Below are positions 23,907 through 33,203 of a stretch of 64,000 bases of DNA, in pieces. Source of the stretch: JBGTSJ01 sp041940305 (GTDB lineage Bacteria; Planctomycetota; Planctomycetia; Planctomycetales; Planctomycetaceae). Where the stretch lies: contig JBGTSJ010000003.1 in NCBI GenBank assembly GCA_041940305.1, forward strand, positions 350,215 through 414,214. Direction: 5' to 3'. The notes under the pieces were generated by a model that saw only the letters and a program-made list of their open reading frames with translations, ran no database searches and was not told the DNA's origin. Position 1 is the stretch's first letter. Each line of letters starts with the position of its first letter. The translations under genes and the position numbers were made by a program.

Positions 23907-25529
23907 TCAGTTCCGCCGCTGGCCGGACGCCGTCGCGAGTTGCTGGGCGGTGCCGGCCACCTGGATGGCGGCCGTCACGTCCGGATCCTGGGCGAGCGAA
24001 CCGGTGAAGGGCTGGCTGCCGGTGTTCACGTGATAGTCGGGGGTCACTCCGGTTCCGGCCATTTCGCGGCCGTTGGGGGAGTAGAACTTGGCTGTGGTCA
24101 GCTTCAGTTCACCCGACACCGACTGCAGGGGGAAGTGGGTCTGCACCGTCCCCTTGCCGTAGGTGGTTCGTCCCACGATCACGCCACGACGGTTCTCTTG
24201 GATGGCGGCCGCGAGGATCTCGCTGGCGCTGGCGCTGTCACCGTCGACCAGCACCACCAGCGGGATGGACCACGTCCGCTCCCAGCTCGCCCGTTCGTCC
24301 ATGTTGTCGCCGGCGTTGCGGCCGCGGGTGGCCACGATCCGGCCGCTGGGGACGAACAGGTTCGCCACGTCGATCGCCTCGGTGAGGAGTCCGCCGGGGT
24401 TGCCGCGGAGGTCCAGCACCAGAGTCTGCATCTTGTGCTGCTGCCACAGCTGCAACATGGCCTTCTCCAGGTCTTCCTTCGAATTCTCCGAGAACTGCTT
24501 AAGCTTCACGTAGCCCACGGTGCTGCTGAGCATCTGGGCTCCGCTCACGCTGCCGACGTACACGCTGCGGCGAGTCAGGTTCACACTGAAGGTCCGGCCG
24601 GTGCGGTTGATCTGCAGGGCGACCGAGGTGCCGGAACGTCCGCCGATCAGGCCGGCGATCTGGTCCAGCGACATCCCCTGCACGGAACGACCGCCGATGC
24701 CGGTGATAATGTCCCCCTTCTGCAGACCTCCCTGTGAGGCCGGGCTGTTAGGAATGGTGTCATTGATCAGCGCTCCGTTGTCGTGCTTCTTCAGCTCCAC
24801 GCCGATGCCCACGACCTGCTCCTCCAGCACGGCGCCGGGACCGAAGCCGGTCTTGCTCGGGATGAAGGCCGAGTACTTGTCGTGTGAATCAATGGATTCA
24901 TTCAGGAACTCCAGGGCGACCGCTTCGCGCCGCACGCCGATGCGGCGATTGGCGAGTTCGGCCACGTACTGGAGCATGCCGAGCGCTTCCGTCGAGCTGC
25001 GGGCAGGAGACTGCTTGAGCTGCGCGAGTTCGCTCTGCAACTGATAGGTGGAGGCCGCCGACCGGTAGCCCGCCGCCTGCAGGAAGGTGGGGTTATTGAG
25101 GGCCGATATCACGCCGTCGATCGCCGCACGGGTGCGGTCCTCGTAGGACAGCGGGCTGACGTGCCGGCTGTCGATCATGCGGGACGCCTCAGTGAACAGG
25201 GACGCAATCTGGTTCATGCTCGCGGTCTGCAGGAAGCCCAGCATGCGGGAATCCTGGTACCGCGCGGTGATCTCCGTCTGGCGATCATCCGCAGGGGACG
25301 ACGTCGGAGGCGGGAGGTTCTGGTAATTAGGATTCAGGTTGGGGTCGAAATAGCCGGGAGCCGTCGGGGCGACCGGGCTGGAAACCGGAGGAGTCATCTC
25401 AGTCGCCGGGCGGAGCACGACGGCCGTATCCACCGGGACGTCGGCAGCGGTCAGCGGAGCAGAGACGAGAGACAGGACGAAGGAGAAGGCGAGCAGCCAG
25501 CCGAAACGGGTTGAGTGGCGATTGGTCAT
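23907..25529 (-). CDS. S41 family carboxy-terminal processing protease with PDZ domain
   Basis: From the ATG at 25529, with AAGGA upstream, the protein has 540 residues. MTNRHSTRFGWLLAFSFVLS is the start of a signal peptide ending near APLTAADVP. The PDZ domain contains LQKGDIITGIGGRSVQG. The S41 core has RGNPGGLLTEAIDVANLF, the nucleophile serine in VDGDSASASEILAAA and the lysine in TTYGKGTVQTHF. It should be a periplasmic serine protease acting on C-termini of exported proteins. It sits 55 bp downstream of csrA on the same strand, so the two are probably co-transcribed. The gap between them contains an ACTCACC tandem tract. Confidence 0.93.
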   Translation of the reverse strand: MTNRHSTRFGWLLAFSFVLSLVSAPLTAADVPVDTAVVLRPATEMTPPVSSPVAPTAPGYFDPNLNPNYQNLPPPTSSPADDRQTEITARYQDSRMLGFLQTASMNQIASLFTEASRMIDSRHVSPLSYEDRTRAAIDGVISALNNPTFLQAAGYRSAASTYQLQSELAQLKQSPARSSTEALGMLQYVAELANRRIGVRREAVALEFLNESIDSHDKYSAFIPSKTGFGPGAVLEEQVVGIGVELKKHDNGALINDTIPNSPASQGGLQKGDIITGIGGRSVQGMSLDQIAGLIGGRSGTSVALQINRTGRTFSVNLTRRSVYVGSVSGAQMLSSTVGYVKLKQFSENSKEDLEKAMLQLWQQHKMQTLVLDLRGNPGGLLTEAIDVANLFVPSGRIVATRGRNAGDNMDERASWERTWSIPLVVLVDGDSASASEILAAAIQENRRGVIVGRTTYGKGTVQTHFPLQSVSGELKLTTAKFYSPNGREMAGTGVTPDYHVNTGSQPFTGSLAQDPDVTAAIQVAGTAQQLATASGQRRN

Positions 25530-25547
25530 GGGGAAGGTCCTTTTTCC

Positions 25548-25566
25548 GTGAGTGGTGAGTGGTGGT
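25548..25566 (-). repeat. Tandem GTGAGTG tract between csrA and the protease gene
   Basis: GTGAGTGGTGAGTGGTGGT is the reverse complement of the tract at 6976-6999. It lies in the 55-bp gap between csrA and the S41 protease, just upstream of the protease ribosome binding site. Confidence 0.65.
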
Positions 25567-25584
25567 CGTTGGAGTAGCGAGTGG

Positions 25585-25776
25585 TTAACGGGATGCTGCC
25601 GTGGATGCGGCGGCTTTCGGATCGACGAGGGCGGCGAGTTCGGCCCGGAGGACCCGGACGTCGGCCGGCGCGTCAATTCCGAGCTTCACCTTGCCGCGCC
25701 CGGTGGAGATCACCTTGACGACGATCTGGTTCCCGATCTGGATCAATTCGTTCTTCTTGCGAGTAAGAACCAACAT
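25585..25776 (-). CDS. csrA: Carbon storage regulator CsrA/RsmA
   Basis: A 63-residue protein beginning MLVLTRKKNELIQIGNQI, which matches CsrA throughout (RKxNE, IGxxI, GKVKLGIxAP). The central RNA-binding residues (Arg6 near the N-terminus and the C-terminal VRVLRAEL) are present, in place of the usual VxVxRxEL. AAGGAG eight bases before the ATG is a strong binding site. CsrA binds GGA-containing hairpins near ribosome binding sites and regulates translation or mRNA stability; its targets here are unknown. Probably co-transcribed with the downstream S41 protease gene. Confidence 0.96.
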   Translation of the reverse strand: MLVLTRKKNELIQIGNQIVVKVISTGRGKVKLGIDAPADVRVLRAELAALVDPKAAASTAASR

Positions 25777-26447
25777 GGTTCGGCTCCTTGTGCCATGAGT
25801 TTCCGTGGTTCAGGGAATCTGAGAAGGCGTCGATTGACCTCACTCAGATTCGTTTTCACCGCAACGTGCGGCGAACGTGTTGTCGAAAAGCAACGGGTGT
25901 GCCAACTGGCTAGACCACAATTCAAATCTAACCACAATATGCTTGTGGCAAATAGCTTGCGTGCAATGCGATTTTTCGATCGACTCTCGTGTCAATCCCG
26001 AAACGGCCATCCTGACGAATTGCTTACAAATCCAGATTGCAACAATTTCATACCACAATCCGAGTCCAAGTGAATCCACAAGACGCCGAACAATGTCCAC
26101 AAATAGACACCACACGACCAGCATGACAGTTACGTTAGCATTTCCTGTGGGGAAGAACAGGCAGACAAGGGGGGCCACGCAAGCAGCGGCGGGCCATTGC
26201 TCCGCTGATCGTGTCTCAGACGCCCGACTCCCGAGTCCGTGACGGACCGATGCACGCGAACTTGCAAATCCTCCCCGATGACTCTGCGGGTCGATTCCGT
26301 GACTCCGCCTGTGCAGTGCAGAACTCACCACCTGCAGCGGCTCTCGCCGTCGAGCCGGCCCCGCCCCGTGAACTCCCCTGCCAGTCCCGCTACACTCGCC
26401 CCCTCTCCCTCACAGTCCTCCGTCCTCTGACCTCTCCCCCCGTCCTC
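25777..26447. other. AT-rich intergenic region between csrA and the Nramp-like gene
   Basis: About 670 bp with no gene I would support. Bases 25890-26120 are clearly more AT-rich than the rest of the window and have no repeat match seen elsewhere. A small hairpin, CCACAA and TTGTGG, lies at 25932-25948. The stretch should contain the csrA promoter. It could be a regulatory region, a decayed gene or foreign DNA. Reading frames here have codon use unlike their neighbours. Confidence 0.55.
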
Positions 26448-27911
26448 ATGCCGCTCCTCGCGCCGCTCGACGACTTCCGCACAGCCGATCTGCCCGAGCG
26501 GACGGCCGGCTTCTGGAAGCTCGCCGGGCCCGGTGCGGTGCTCGTCGGCCTCTCGATCGGGGCGGGGGAGATCATCATCTGGCCGACGATCGTCGCGAAG
26601 CACGGGGCCGGAATGGTGTGGGCCGCCGCTATCGGCGTGTTCCTGCAGTTGTGGATCAACTTCGAGATCGCCCGCTGGACGGTCGCCACCGGTGAAACCG
26701 TCTACACCGGCTTCGCCCGCGTCTGGCGGGGTTTCGGGCCGACGTTCATTTTGCTGACGATCCTCGGCTGGCTCGCTCCGGGGTGGGCGCAGGCCTCGGG
26801 AAGCGCGCTGAAGGCGCTGATCGGCGGACCCGAACTCGGCGCCGGGACGGTGCTGGGGTCCACCACGCTCTGGACCTGCGTCACGTTCGGCATCGTCATT
26901 CTGCTGCTGTTCGGGCCGAAGCTGATTTACAACTCGGTCGAGAAGTCGATCGAAGTGCTAATCCTGATCGTGACGCTCGGACTGATCCTGGTCGCCGTGT
27001 TCGTCGGCACGGCCGACACCTGGGCCGAACTGGGGCGCGGCGTCATCAACGTGGGGTACAAAGCAGACGACTTTCCCGCGAAGGAACTGTTCATCGCGCT
27101 CGTCTTCGCGGGGGCCGGGGGCACGGCCAACCTGTTCTACACGTTCTATCTGCGCGACAAGAACATCGGCATGGGGGCGCTGATCCCCGACCTGAAGAGT
27201 CCGCTCCGCGGCCGGACGGAGGCCGTGCCGTCGACGGGGTACCGCTATCCCGACACGCCGGAGAACGAGCGGCGGTTCCGATCCTGGTGGATCTACATCC
27301 GCCAGGACCAGACGCTGTTCTTCTGGCTGCTGAACACGGTCACGCTGATGCTGTTCATTTTCGGGGCCCTCGCCGTGCTCCATCCGCGGGGGATCGTGCC
27401 GTCGTCCGGTTCGCTGATCTGGGACGAGTCGCAGATCCTGGGGGACGTGTTTGGCCGCTGGGGCGAGGGATGGGGGCAGGCGGGGCGGACGATCTTCCTG
27501 ATGGTCGGCGTGGCGACGCTGTTCAGCACGCAGCTGGCGGTGGTGGACGGAGTGTCACGCTCGATCTCCGACATCCTGTACACGAACTTCGACTTCGCCC
27601 GAAAGCGGCAGCTCAGTTGGTGGTACATGGTGATCGCCCTCGGCTGGATCGCGGTCGGGATTGTGATCACGTTCGTGATCGAGTGGTTTCAGCTGAGCGG
27701 ACAGCTGGGCGTGTTGTTCAACGCGGCCTACATGGGAGGCTTCGCGATGGCGGTGTACGTGCCGCTGATGCTGTACATGAATTTGCGGTATCTGCCGAAG
27801 TCTGCACGGCCGAAACCGCTCAGCATCGGGATGATGTCGCTGGCATCGGCGATCTACGTCGGTTTCGCGGTCTACTGCCTGTGGACGGAGATTGCATCGC
27901 GCGTCGGCTGA
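26448..27911 (+). CDS. Nramp-family membrane protein lacking the metal-site motifs
   Basis: From the ATG at 26448 the product is 487 residues with about 11 hydrophobic helices. The first helix, GPGAVLVGLSIGAGEIIIW, aligns with Nramp helix 1 but has SIGAGE in place of the metal-binding DPGN. Helix 6 (FAGAGGTANLFYTFYLRD) has no MPH motif. The protein therefore keeps the family fold but lacks the canonical metal ligands, so a manganese or iron transport role should not be assumed. It is common in planctomycetes as an 'Nramp family' call. Convergent with the thiolase gene; the gap is a palindromic repeat. Confidence 0.82.
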   Translation: MPLLAPLDDFRTADLPERTAGFWKLAGPGAVLVGLSIGAGEIIIWPTIVAKHGAGMVWAAAIGVFLQLWINFEIARWTVATGETVYTGFARVWRGFGPTFILLTILGWLAPGWAQASGSALKALIGGPELGAGTVLGSTTLWTCVTFGIVILLLFGPKLIYNSVEKSIEVLILIVTLGLILVAVFVGTADTWAELGRGVINVGYKADDFPAKELFIALVFAGAGGTANLFYTFYLRDKNIGMGALIPDLKSPLRGRTEAVPSTGYRYPDTPENERRFRSWWIYIRQDQTLFFWLLNTVTLMLFIFGALAVLHPRGIVPSSGSLIWDESQILGDVFGRWGEGWGQAGRTIFLMVGVATLFSTQLAVVDGVSRSISDILYTNFDFARKRQLSWWYMVIALGWIAVGIVITFVIEWFQLSGQLGVLFNAAYMGGFAMAVYVPLMLYMNLRYLPKSARPKPLSIGMMSLASAIYVGFAVYCLWTEIASRVG

Positions 27912-27938
27912 GGGTGCTTTGCCTGCCGAACGGAACTG

Positions 27939-28026
27939 TCTCGCGAAGACGCAGGGACGCGGAGTGAAAAGCTGCCGGCCTTCCTCTTCTTCTCCCTCTG
28001 CGCCTCAGCGACTCTGCGAGAGATTT
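27939..28026. repeat. Dispersed imperfect palindrome (CTCTGCGCCTC...GCGAGAGA family), copy 1
   Basis: TCTCGCGAAGACGCAG on the left and CTCTGCGCCTCAGCGACTC/TGCGAGAGA on the right form an imperfect inverted pair around a spacer. The right arm is closely related to bases 33141-33165. It fills the space between two convergent genes and touches the thiolase stop codon. Confidence 0.7.
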
Positions 28027-29219
28027 CACTGAGCACAGGCTTCGAAGACGGTCGCGACGGCGTTGCCGCCGCCGAGGCAGAGGGCGGCGACACCGTAGCG
28101 GACATTGCGTTCGCGCATCGCGTGCAGGAGCGTGACGGCCACGCGGGCGCCGCTGGCGCCGATGGGGTGTCCGAGGGCGATGGCGCCGCCGTGGACGTTG
28201 ACGCGGTCGGTCGGTAGATCGAGGCGGGCGAGGCAGGCGAGCGTCTGGACGGCGAAGGCTTCGTTGATTTCGAACAGGCCGATGTCGTCGAGAGTGAGTC
28301 CGGCGCGATCGACCGCGATGCGGACCGCGTCGACAGGGGCGATGAACAGGTCCTCCGGGGGGCCGCCGGCGGTGGCGCTGGCGAGGATGCGGGCCACCGG
28401 CGAGATTCCCCGTTCGCGCGCCAGAGCATCGGAGGCGACGACCAGCGCGGCGGCCCCGTCGCTGATCATTGAGGAATTGCCCGCGGTGACCGTTCCGTCT
28501 TCAGCGAATACCGCCCGCAGGGTGCCGAGCTTCTCGAGACTAGTCTCGCGGCGAGGGCCTTCGTCGGAACGAATCGGCACGGTGACGGGGGTGGTGTTCG
28601 GTGAAATGCACACGATCTCCGCCGCGAATGCGCCGCCATCTGCGGAGGCAATGGCGCGTTGATGGCTGAGCAGTGCGTACGCGTCCTGCTGCTCGCGGGT
28701 GATGCCGTCGGCACGTGCCAGATTCTCGGCGATCACGCCCATCGACAGGCCGCTAATGGCGCACTGCAGGCCGTCGGCGAGCATGGAGTCTGTTCGCTGC
28801 TGGTCCGATTCGTCGGCGGCGTCGCGGGAGATGAGCAGGGGAGCGCGGCTCATCGACTCCATGCCGCCGGCGACGATCAGCTGCGCATCGCCGGCGCGGA
28901 TCGCCTGGCTCGCGAGCATGACGGCCTGCAGGCCGGAGCCGCAGACTTTGTTGATGGTGAGCGCGGAGACTTTGTCCGGCAGGCCGGCCTTGAGGGCGGC
29001 CTGCCGCGCTGGGGCCTGCCCGATACCGGCGGAGAGCACATTGCCCATGATGACTTCATCCACCTGCACCGCACCCTCATTCCACTCCCCCATCCCCGCC
29101 CGATCGAGCGCTCCGCTGACGGCGATCGCACCGAGTTCCGTCGCGGGGACTCCGCTGAGTGCCCCGCGGAACTTGCCGATCGGTGTGCGGCAGGCTGAAA
29201 GAACAACGGCATCCGGCAT
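28026..29219 (-). CDS. Acetyl-CoA acetyltransferase (thiolase)
   Basis: A 397-residue thiolase of the acetoacetyl-CoA type. The nucleophile cysteine is in INKVCGSGLQAVMLA (about residue 92). The histidine lies in HGGAIALGHPIGASGAR and the second cysteine in ALCLGGGNAVATV. The beginning, VVLSACRTPIGKFRGALSG, is typical of biosynthetic or degradative thiolases. It would reversibly condense two acetyl-CoA units or cleave acetoacetyl-CoA. No PHA or beta-oxidation partner is next to it, so the pathway is uncertain. Confidence 0.95.
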   Translation of the reverse strand: MPDAVVLSACRTPIGKFRGALSGVPATELGAIAVSGALDRAGMGEWNEGAVQVDEVIMGNVLSAGIGQAPARQAALKAGLPDKVSALTINKVCGSGLQAVMLASQAIRAGDAQLIVAGGMESMSRAPLLISRDAADESDQQRTDSMLADGLQCAISGLSMGVIAENLARADGITREQQDAYALLSHQRAIASADGGAFAAEIVCISPNTTPVTVPIRSDEGPRRETSLEKLGTLRAVFAEDGTVTAGNSSMISDGAAALVVASDALARERGISPVARILASATAGGPPEDLFIAPVDAVRIAVDRAGLTLDDIGLFEINEAFAVQTLACLARLDLPTDRVNVHGGAIALGHPIGASGARVAVTLLHAMRERNVRYGVAALCLGGGNAVATVFEACAQ

Positions 29220-29318
29220 GGGATCGCTCGCGCTGTGATCGAAGAGGAGTGCTGCAGGGAGTCACTCCGATTATACGCGCCGGCCGCCGGAGATACCGGC
29301 GCACGGCCAATAGGTAGT

Positions 29319-29346
29319 CCACTCGCTCCGCGAGTGGAGCGAGTGG
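29319..29346. repeat. Hairpin with 11-bp perfect arms
   Basis: CCACTCGCTCC and GGAGCGAGTGG flank GCGAGT. A related GCGAGTCGCGGAGCGAGTC lies 50 bp further on (29393-29411). Neither strand has a T-run, so this is a repeat or transcript-end hairpin rather than a clear terminator. Confidence 0.6.
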
Positions 29347-29427
29347 GCTTTCCGACGCAGGAACGTACACAATCGTTGGAACGCACATTCACGCGAGTCG
29401 CGGAGCGAGTCAGCTGCTTTCCGTCGC

Positions 29428-31125
29428 TTAGCGGAACAGGCCCCGTTCGCCGCGGAGCAGGTCCCAGGGCTCGGGCAGTCCGGCGATCCGCGCCGACGCC
29501 ATGTAAACGGTCGCGCCGAGCGCGACCGGAACAATCGCCCGCACCGCACGCCAGGTGAGATCATCGCCCGATGGCAACAGTTCCAGCACCAGCAGGCAGG
29601 CCGCCGCCATCACGCACGTGCACAGCAGCGATTTCAGCACCGTGCGTCGAATAGAAGTCCATTCCAGCCGCCCGGCCCGGCTCTGCAGCAGCCAGATGGC
29701 CAGTAACGACTGCAGCGCCGCCGCAGTCGCCGTACCGATCGCCAGGCCGACTCCCCCCAGCACGCACAGCAGCACGATATTCAGCAACAGGTTGAGCGGG
29801 GCGATCACGAGTCCGATGCGCACTGGCGTGATTCGGTCGCCAATGGCGTAGAATCCGCGGTTGAGGATGAGCAGGGCGATGTAGGCCCAGACGGCGGCGC
29901 CGTAGACGGCGACCATGCGGGCGGTGAGGCGGGCATCGTCGGCGTCGAACTGGCCGTGCTGAAAGAGCAGGGACGTGATGGGGCCGCTGAGAACGACGAG
30001 GCCGGCGGAGGCGGGGATGCCGATGGCGATGGTGAGCCGGACGCCGTAGGAGAGGTCGGAACAGAGGGCCGCGCGATTGCCGGACTGGGCGTGGCTGGAG
30101 AGGAGCGGGAACAGGACGGTGCCGAGGGCGACGCCGAAAACTCCGAGGGGGAACTGGTACATCCGCTGTCCGAAGTAGAGGGCGGAGGCAGTGCCGGCGT
30201 TGATGGAGACCGGAAGGATATCGCCGAGCGCGGTGTTGCCGGCGGCCCAGGCGATCAGGCTGTCGAGCATGGCGTTCATCTGCCCGACGCTGAAGCCCAG
30301 CACCACCGGGAGCATGGCGAGGAACACTTCGCGGACACGGGGACGGGCGGTGCGCCATTCGCCGGTGAACGCAAAGCCGCGACTTCGGAGCGCCCAGAGG
30401 GCCAGTCCGAGCTGGAGTGCTCCGGCGAGGACGAGGCAGGCGGAAATGAACCGGATGCGGAGGAGCGGATCGTGCAGCAGCACGGCCGCCGCGGCTGTGC
30501 CGCCGAGCCAGACGAGATTGAGGAACACCGGCAGCAGAGCCGGCCAGGTGAAGTGCCGCAGTGAATGCAGGATCGCGCTGATGAGGGCGGCGAGGCAGAT
30601 GAATAAGAGATAGGGGAAGAGGATCGCGAGCAGTTCCAGCAACAGCCGGACATCGGCGGTGAGAGAGGTGGTGAGGAGCGCAGTGCCGAGGGCCAGTTCG
30701 GCGGCGGCGACGAGCGTCAGCAGGATGCCGGCGAGCGATACGAACACCGCGGTGGCCATTCGGCGTGGGGCGCTCTGGTCCGGGCTTTGCATTTCCCGCA
30801 CGAAGATCGGCAGGAAGGCCGACGTGAGTGCGCCTTCTCCGAATAGCTGGCGCGCGAGGTTGGGGACGCGGAACGCGACGGTGAACGCGTCGAGGATCGG
30901 CCCCGCGCCGAACAGGGCGGCCAGTGCCATGTCGCGGGCCAGTCCGAGCACGCGGCTGAGCAGAATGCAGAGGCTGACAATCCGGAATCCCGAGACGAGC
31001 GACGTCCGCGCATCGCGCTGCGGCGGCTCGATGTCCAGCTCCTGCGCGGGATCCTCCAGATCGGCGTCCATGGGCTGCGGTGTATTGAAAGCCGCTTCCA
31101 CGGGCAAGCGGCAGGCGGCGCTCAT
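29428..31125 (-). CDS. murJ: MurJ/MviN lipid II flippase
   Basis: The 565-residue protein has about 14 hydrophobic helices and the MurJ hallmark LSRVLGLARDMALAALFGAG followed by LDAFTVAFRVPNLARQLFGEGALTSAF. MurJ moves the peptidoglycan precursor lipid II across the inner membrane. ATG at 31125 or an internal ATG at 31071 could be the start; neither has a strong ribosome binding site. The presence of murJ fits a peptidoglycan-containing wall, as now shown for planctomycetes. It lies in tandem upstream of the thiolase gene but separated by 208 bp. Confidence 0.95.
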   Translation of the reverse strand: MSAACRLPVEAAFNTPQPMDADLEDPAQELDIEPPQRDARTSLVSGFRIVSLCILLSRVLGLARDMALAALFGAGPILDAFTVAFRVPNLARQLFGEGALTSAFLPIFVREMQSPDQSAPRRMATAVFVSLAGILLTLVAAAELALGTALLTTSLTADVRLLLELLAILFPYLLFICLAALISAILHSLRHFTWPALLPVFLNLVWLGGTAAAAVLLHDPLLRIRFISACLVLAGALQLGLALWALRSRGFAFTGEWRTARPRVREVFLAMLPVVLGFSVGQMNAMLDSLIAWAAGNTALGDILPVSINAGTASALYFGQRMYQFPLGVFGVALGTVLFPLLSSHAQSGNRAALCSDLSYGVRLTIAIGIPASAGLVVLSGPITSLLFQHGQFDADDARLTARMVAVYGAAVWAYIALLILNRGFYAIGDRITPVRIGLVIAPLNLLLNIVLLCVLGGVGLAIGTATAAALQSLLAIWLLQSRAGRLEWTSIRRTVLKSLLCTCVMAAACLLVLELLPSGDDLTWRAVRAIVPVALGATVYMASARIAGLPEPWDLLRGERGLFR

Positions 31126-31253
31126 CCGGATGCGCGGGCGCCGCGTTCATCGAACGATGCATCTGGCTTGCCGAGGTCGGTCACGGTACGATCGCCACGT
31201 CGCGGCAGCGCTGTCGCGGGCCGCACGAACTCAGTTTCAGCAGAGACTTCTGA

Positions 31254-31568
31254 ATGGATACACCGCAGCGCCGCCGCGACCAAGAGCGGCCGCCGGAAGG
31301 GGATTCCACCGGCGGCGTGATTCCCTACAAGAACCCGAAAGCGCTGATCGCCTACTACTGCGGCGTGTTCTCGCTGGTCCCCTGCCTGGGAATCGTGCCG
31401 GGAATCGCGGGACTGATTCTGGGACTCATGGGCCTGCGTTACCGGGCTGCGCATCCGGAGACCAAGGGGGCGGCGCATGCCTGGATCGGCATCATCCTCG
31501 GCGGGCTGATGACGCTGGTCTGGGGGGGACTGATCGCGATGTCGCTGTTTGGCGGACTTCTGCAGTGA
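31254..31568 (+). CDS. DUF4190-type small membrane protein
   Basis: The 104-residue protein has a hydrophilic N-terminus (to about residue 30) and two helix-rich segments: LIAYYCGVFSLVPCLGIVPG/IAGLILGLMGL and AWIGIILGGLMTLVWGGLIAM. This pattern (two membrane segments separated by ...RAAHPETKGAAHAW) matches the DUF4190 domain. Function unknown; many such proteins are fused to other domains or stand near signalling genes. Read divergently from murJ. Confidence 0.8.
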   Translation: MDTPQRRRDQERPPEGDSTGGVIPYKNPKALIAYYCGVFSLVPCLGIVPGIAGLILGLMGLRYRAAHPETKGAAHAWIGIILGGLMTLVWGGLIAMSLFGGLLQ

Positions 31569-31690
31569 TCCGCGCCCAGGACGGGCAGAGGAGCGCGCGG
31601 CTGCGGCCTGGTACTTTCGGGGTCGCTGCGCGGGTATGATGCCGGTCCTGTCGTGGTTTGCTCCGCTCTCCAGTCCAAGGGGTGAATCGT

Positions 31691-33061
31691 ATGCGCTCGC
31701 TGGCCATGCTGTTGCTGTCGGTTGCGCTGCCGTGTGAAGCGGTCCAGGGGGCCGATCCGGAACGGCCCAACGTGTTGGTGATTCTCATCGACGATACCGG
31801 CTGGGGAGAAATCGGGTTCCAGGGGGCGGACGACATCCCCACGCCGCATATGGATTCGATTGCGGCCGAGGGGGTGCGGTTCACGCAGGGCTACGTGGCG
31901 GCGACGTACTGCAGTCCGTGTCGCGCGGGTTTGCTGACCGGCAAGTATCCGACGCGGTTCGGGCACGAGTTCAACAGCGCATCCCGCAACGGTGGGCTGC
32001 CGCTCGACCAGGTGACGATGGCCGACCGGGTCAAGGAGCTCGGGTATGCGACATGTGCCGTCGGGAAGTGGCACCTGGGGGAAGGGTTGGAATATCGGCC
32101 CACGGAGCGGGGATTCGACGAGTTCTACGGCACCGTGGCGAACACGCCGTTCTTCAATCCGCCGAATTTTGTCGATTCGCGCGTGGGTCTTGAGGTGCAG
32201 CCCGTCAAGGACGAGGACTTTTATCTGACCGACGCCCTGGGAGCGCGAGCCGTCGAGTGGCTCCGGGAGCACGAGGATGAGCCGTGGTTCCTGTACCTGC
32301 CGTTCAACGCGCAGCATGCTCCGCTGCAGGCAAAGCAGAAGTACATCGACCGCTTCGCCCACGTCCAGGACGAGAAACGGCGGCTGTTCTCGGCGATGAT
32401 GTCGGCGATGGATGACGCGATCGGCGGGGTCCTGCAGCAGGTCCGCGATTCGGGACAGGATGAGAACACGATCGTGTTCTTCCTGTCGGACAACGGGGGT
32501 CCGACGCAGTCCACGACGTCGCGCAACGGCCCGCTGCGCGGATTCAAGTCCACCACCTGGGAAGGAGGCACGCGTGTCCCCTTCTGCGTGCGCTGGACCG
32601 GACATTTGGCCGCGGGAGAGGTGTACGAGCACCCCGTCATCCAGCTCGACATCCTGCCAACCTGCCTGGCGGCGGCCGGCGTGGAAGCGGACCCCTCCTG
32701 GGAAATGGACGGCGTCAATCTGCTGCCGTATCTCACCGGCGAGAACCAGGAGCGTCCACACCAGACGCTGTACTGGCGATTCGGCGATCAATGGGCGATC
32801 CGCGACGGCGATCTGAAGCTGGTCGTCGCCCGCGGGGGCAGCGGCGAGCCTGAGTTGTACGATCTTGCGGAGGACATCGGCGAGACAGAGAACCTCGCGG
32901 CCGAGCGTGCCGCGGACGCGCAGCGGCTGTTCGCGATGTGGAGCGAGTGGAGCGCGCAGCAGGCCGAGCCGCTCGCGCCCAAGGAGCAGAACCGGCCGGC
33001 GAACCGCAACCGGAACCGGAATCGCCAGCTGCAACGGCAGAACCAGCCGGCGACGAACTGA
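31691..33061 (+). CDS. Sulfatase (arylsulfatase family)
   Basis: From the ATG at 31691 (AAGGGG upstream) the protein is about 456 residues. MRSLAMLLLSVALPCEA is a signal peptide start. NVLVILIDDTGWGE is the metal-binding N-terminus of sulfatases. CSPCRAGLLTGKYP (Cys in C-x-P-x-R) is the site where the cysteine becomes formylglycine, so an FGly-generating enzyme is required. The DNGGPTQS and GKWHLGEG motifs are also in place. Typical of planctomycetes that degrade sulfated polysaccharides; the substrate is not predictable. The C-terminal tail is a run of Asn/Arg/Gln repeats (NRPANRNRNRNRQLQRQ), an odd low-complexity end. Confidence 0.95.
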   Translation: MRSLAMLLLSVALPCEAVQGADPERPNVLVILIDDTGWGEIGFQGADDIPTPHMDSIAAEGVRFTQGYVAATYCSPCRAGLLTGKYPTRFGHEFNSASRNGGLPLDQVTMADRVKELGYATCAVGKWHLGEGLEYRPTERGFDEFYGTVANTPFFNPPNFVDSRVGLEVQPVKDEDFYLTDALGARAVEWLREHEDEPWFLYLPFNAQHAPLQAKQKYIDRFAHVQDEKRRLFSAMMSAMDDAIGGVLQQVRDSGQDENTIVFFLSDNGGPTQSTTSRNGPLRGFKSTTWEGGTRVPFCVRWTGHLAAGEVYEHPVIQLDILPTCLAAAGVEADPSWEMDGVNLLPYLTGENQERPHQTLYWRFGDQWAIRDGDLKLVVARGGSGEPELYDLAEDIGETENLAAERAADAQRLFAMWSEWSAQQAEPLAPKEQNRPANRNRNRNRQLQRQNQPATN

Positions 33062-33081
33062 CAATCAAGACCGATAGGATT

Positions 33082-33165
33082 TCTCGCAGAGTCGCGGAGG
33101 GGCAGAGAGCAGGGAGTTGAAGCGGCGCTGCTAATCCTCCTTTGCGCCTCCGCGGCTCTGCGAGA
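33082..33165. repeat. Dispersed imperfect palindrome, copy 2
   Basis: TCTCGCAGAGTCGCGGAGG (33082-33100) and CCTCCGCGGCTCTGCGAGA (33147-33165) are inverted partners with one mismatch. They enclose about 46 bp between the sulfatase and the next gene. The right arm is close to bases 28001-28026. On either side of a palindrome with a spacer this resembles a small non-autonomous element. Confidence 0.8.
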
Positions 33166-33203
33166 TACTTCCATTAAGACTTGGCGACGCAGGAGTGCGA
33201 AGA

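Noticed and set aside
25840..26331. Open frames on both strands in the AT-rich intergenic region
   Set aside because: No ribosome binding sites, domains or consistent coding character.
29319..29346. Rho-independent terminator between murJ and the thiolase gene
   Set aside because: A good stem is present but no T-run follows on either strand, so it is listed as a hairpin only.
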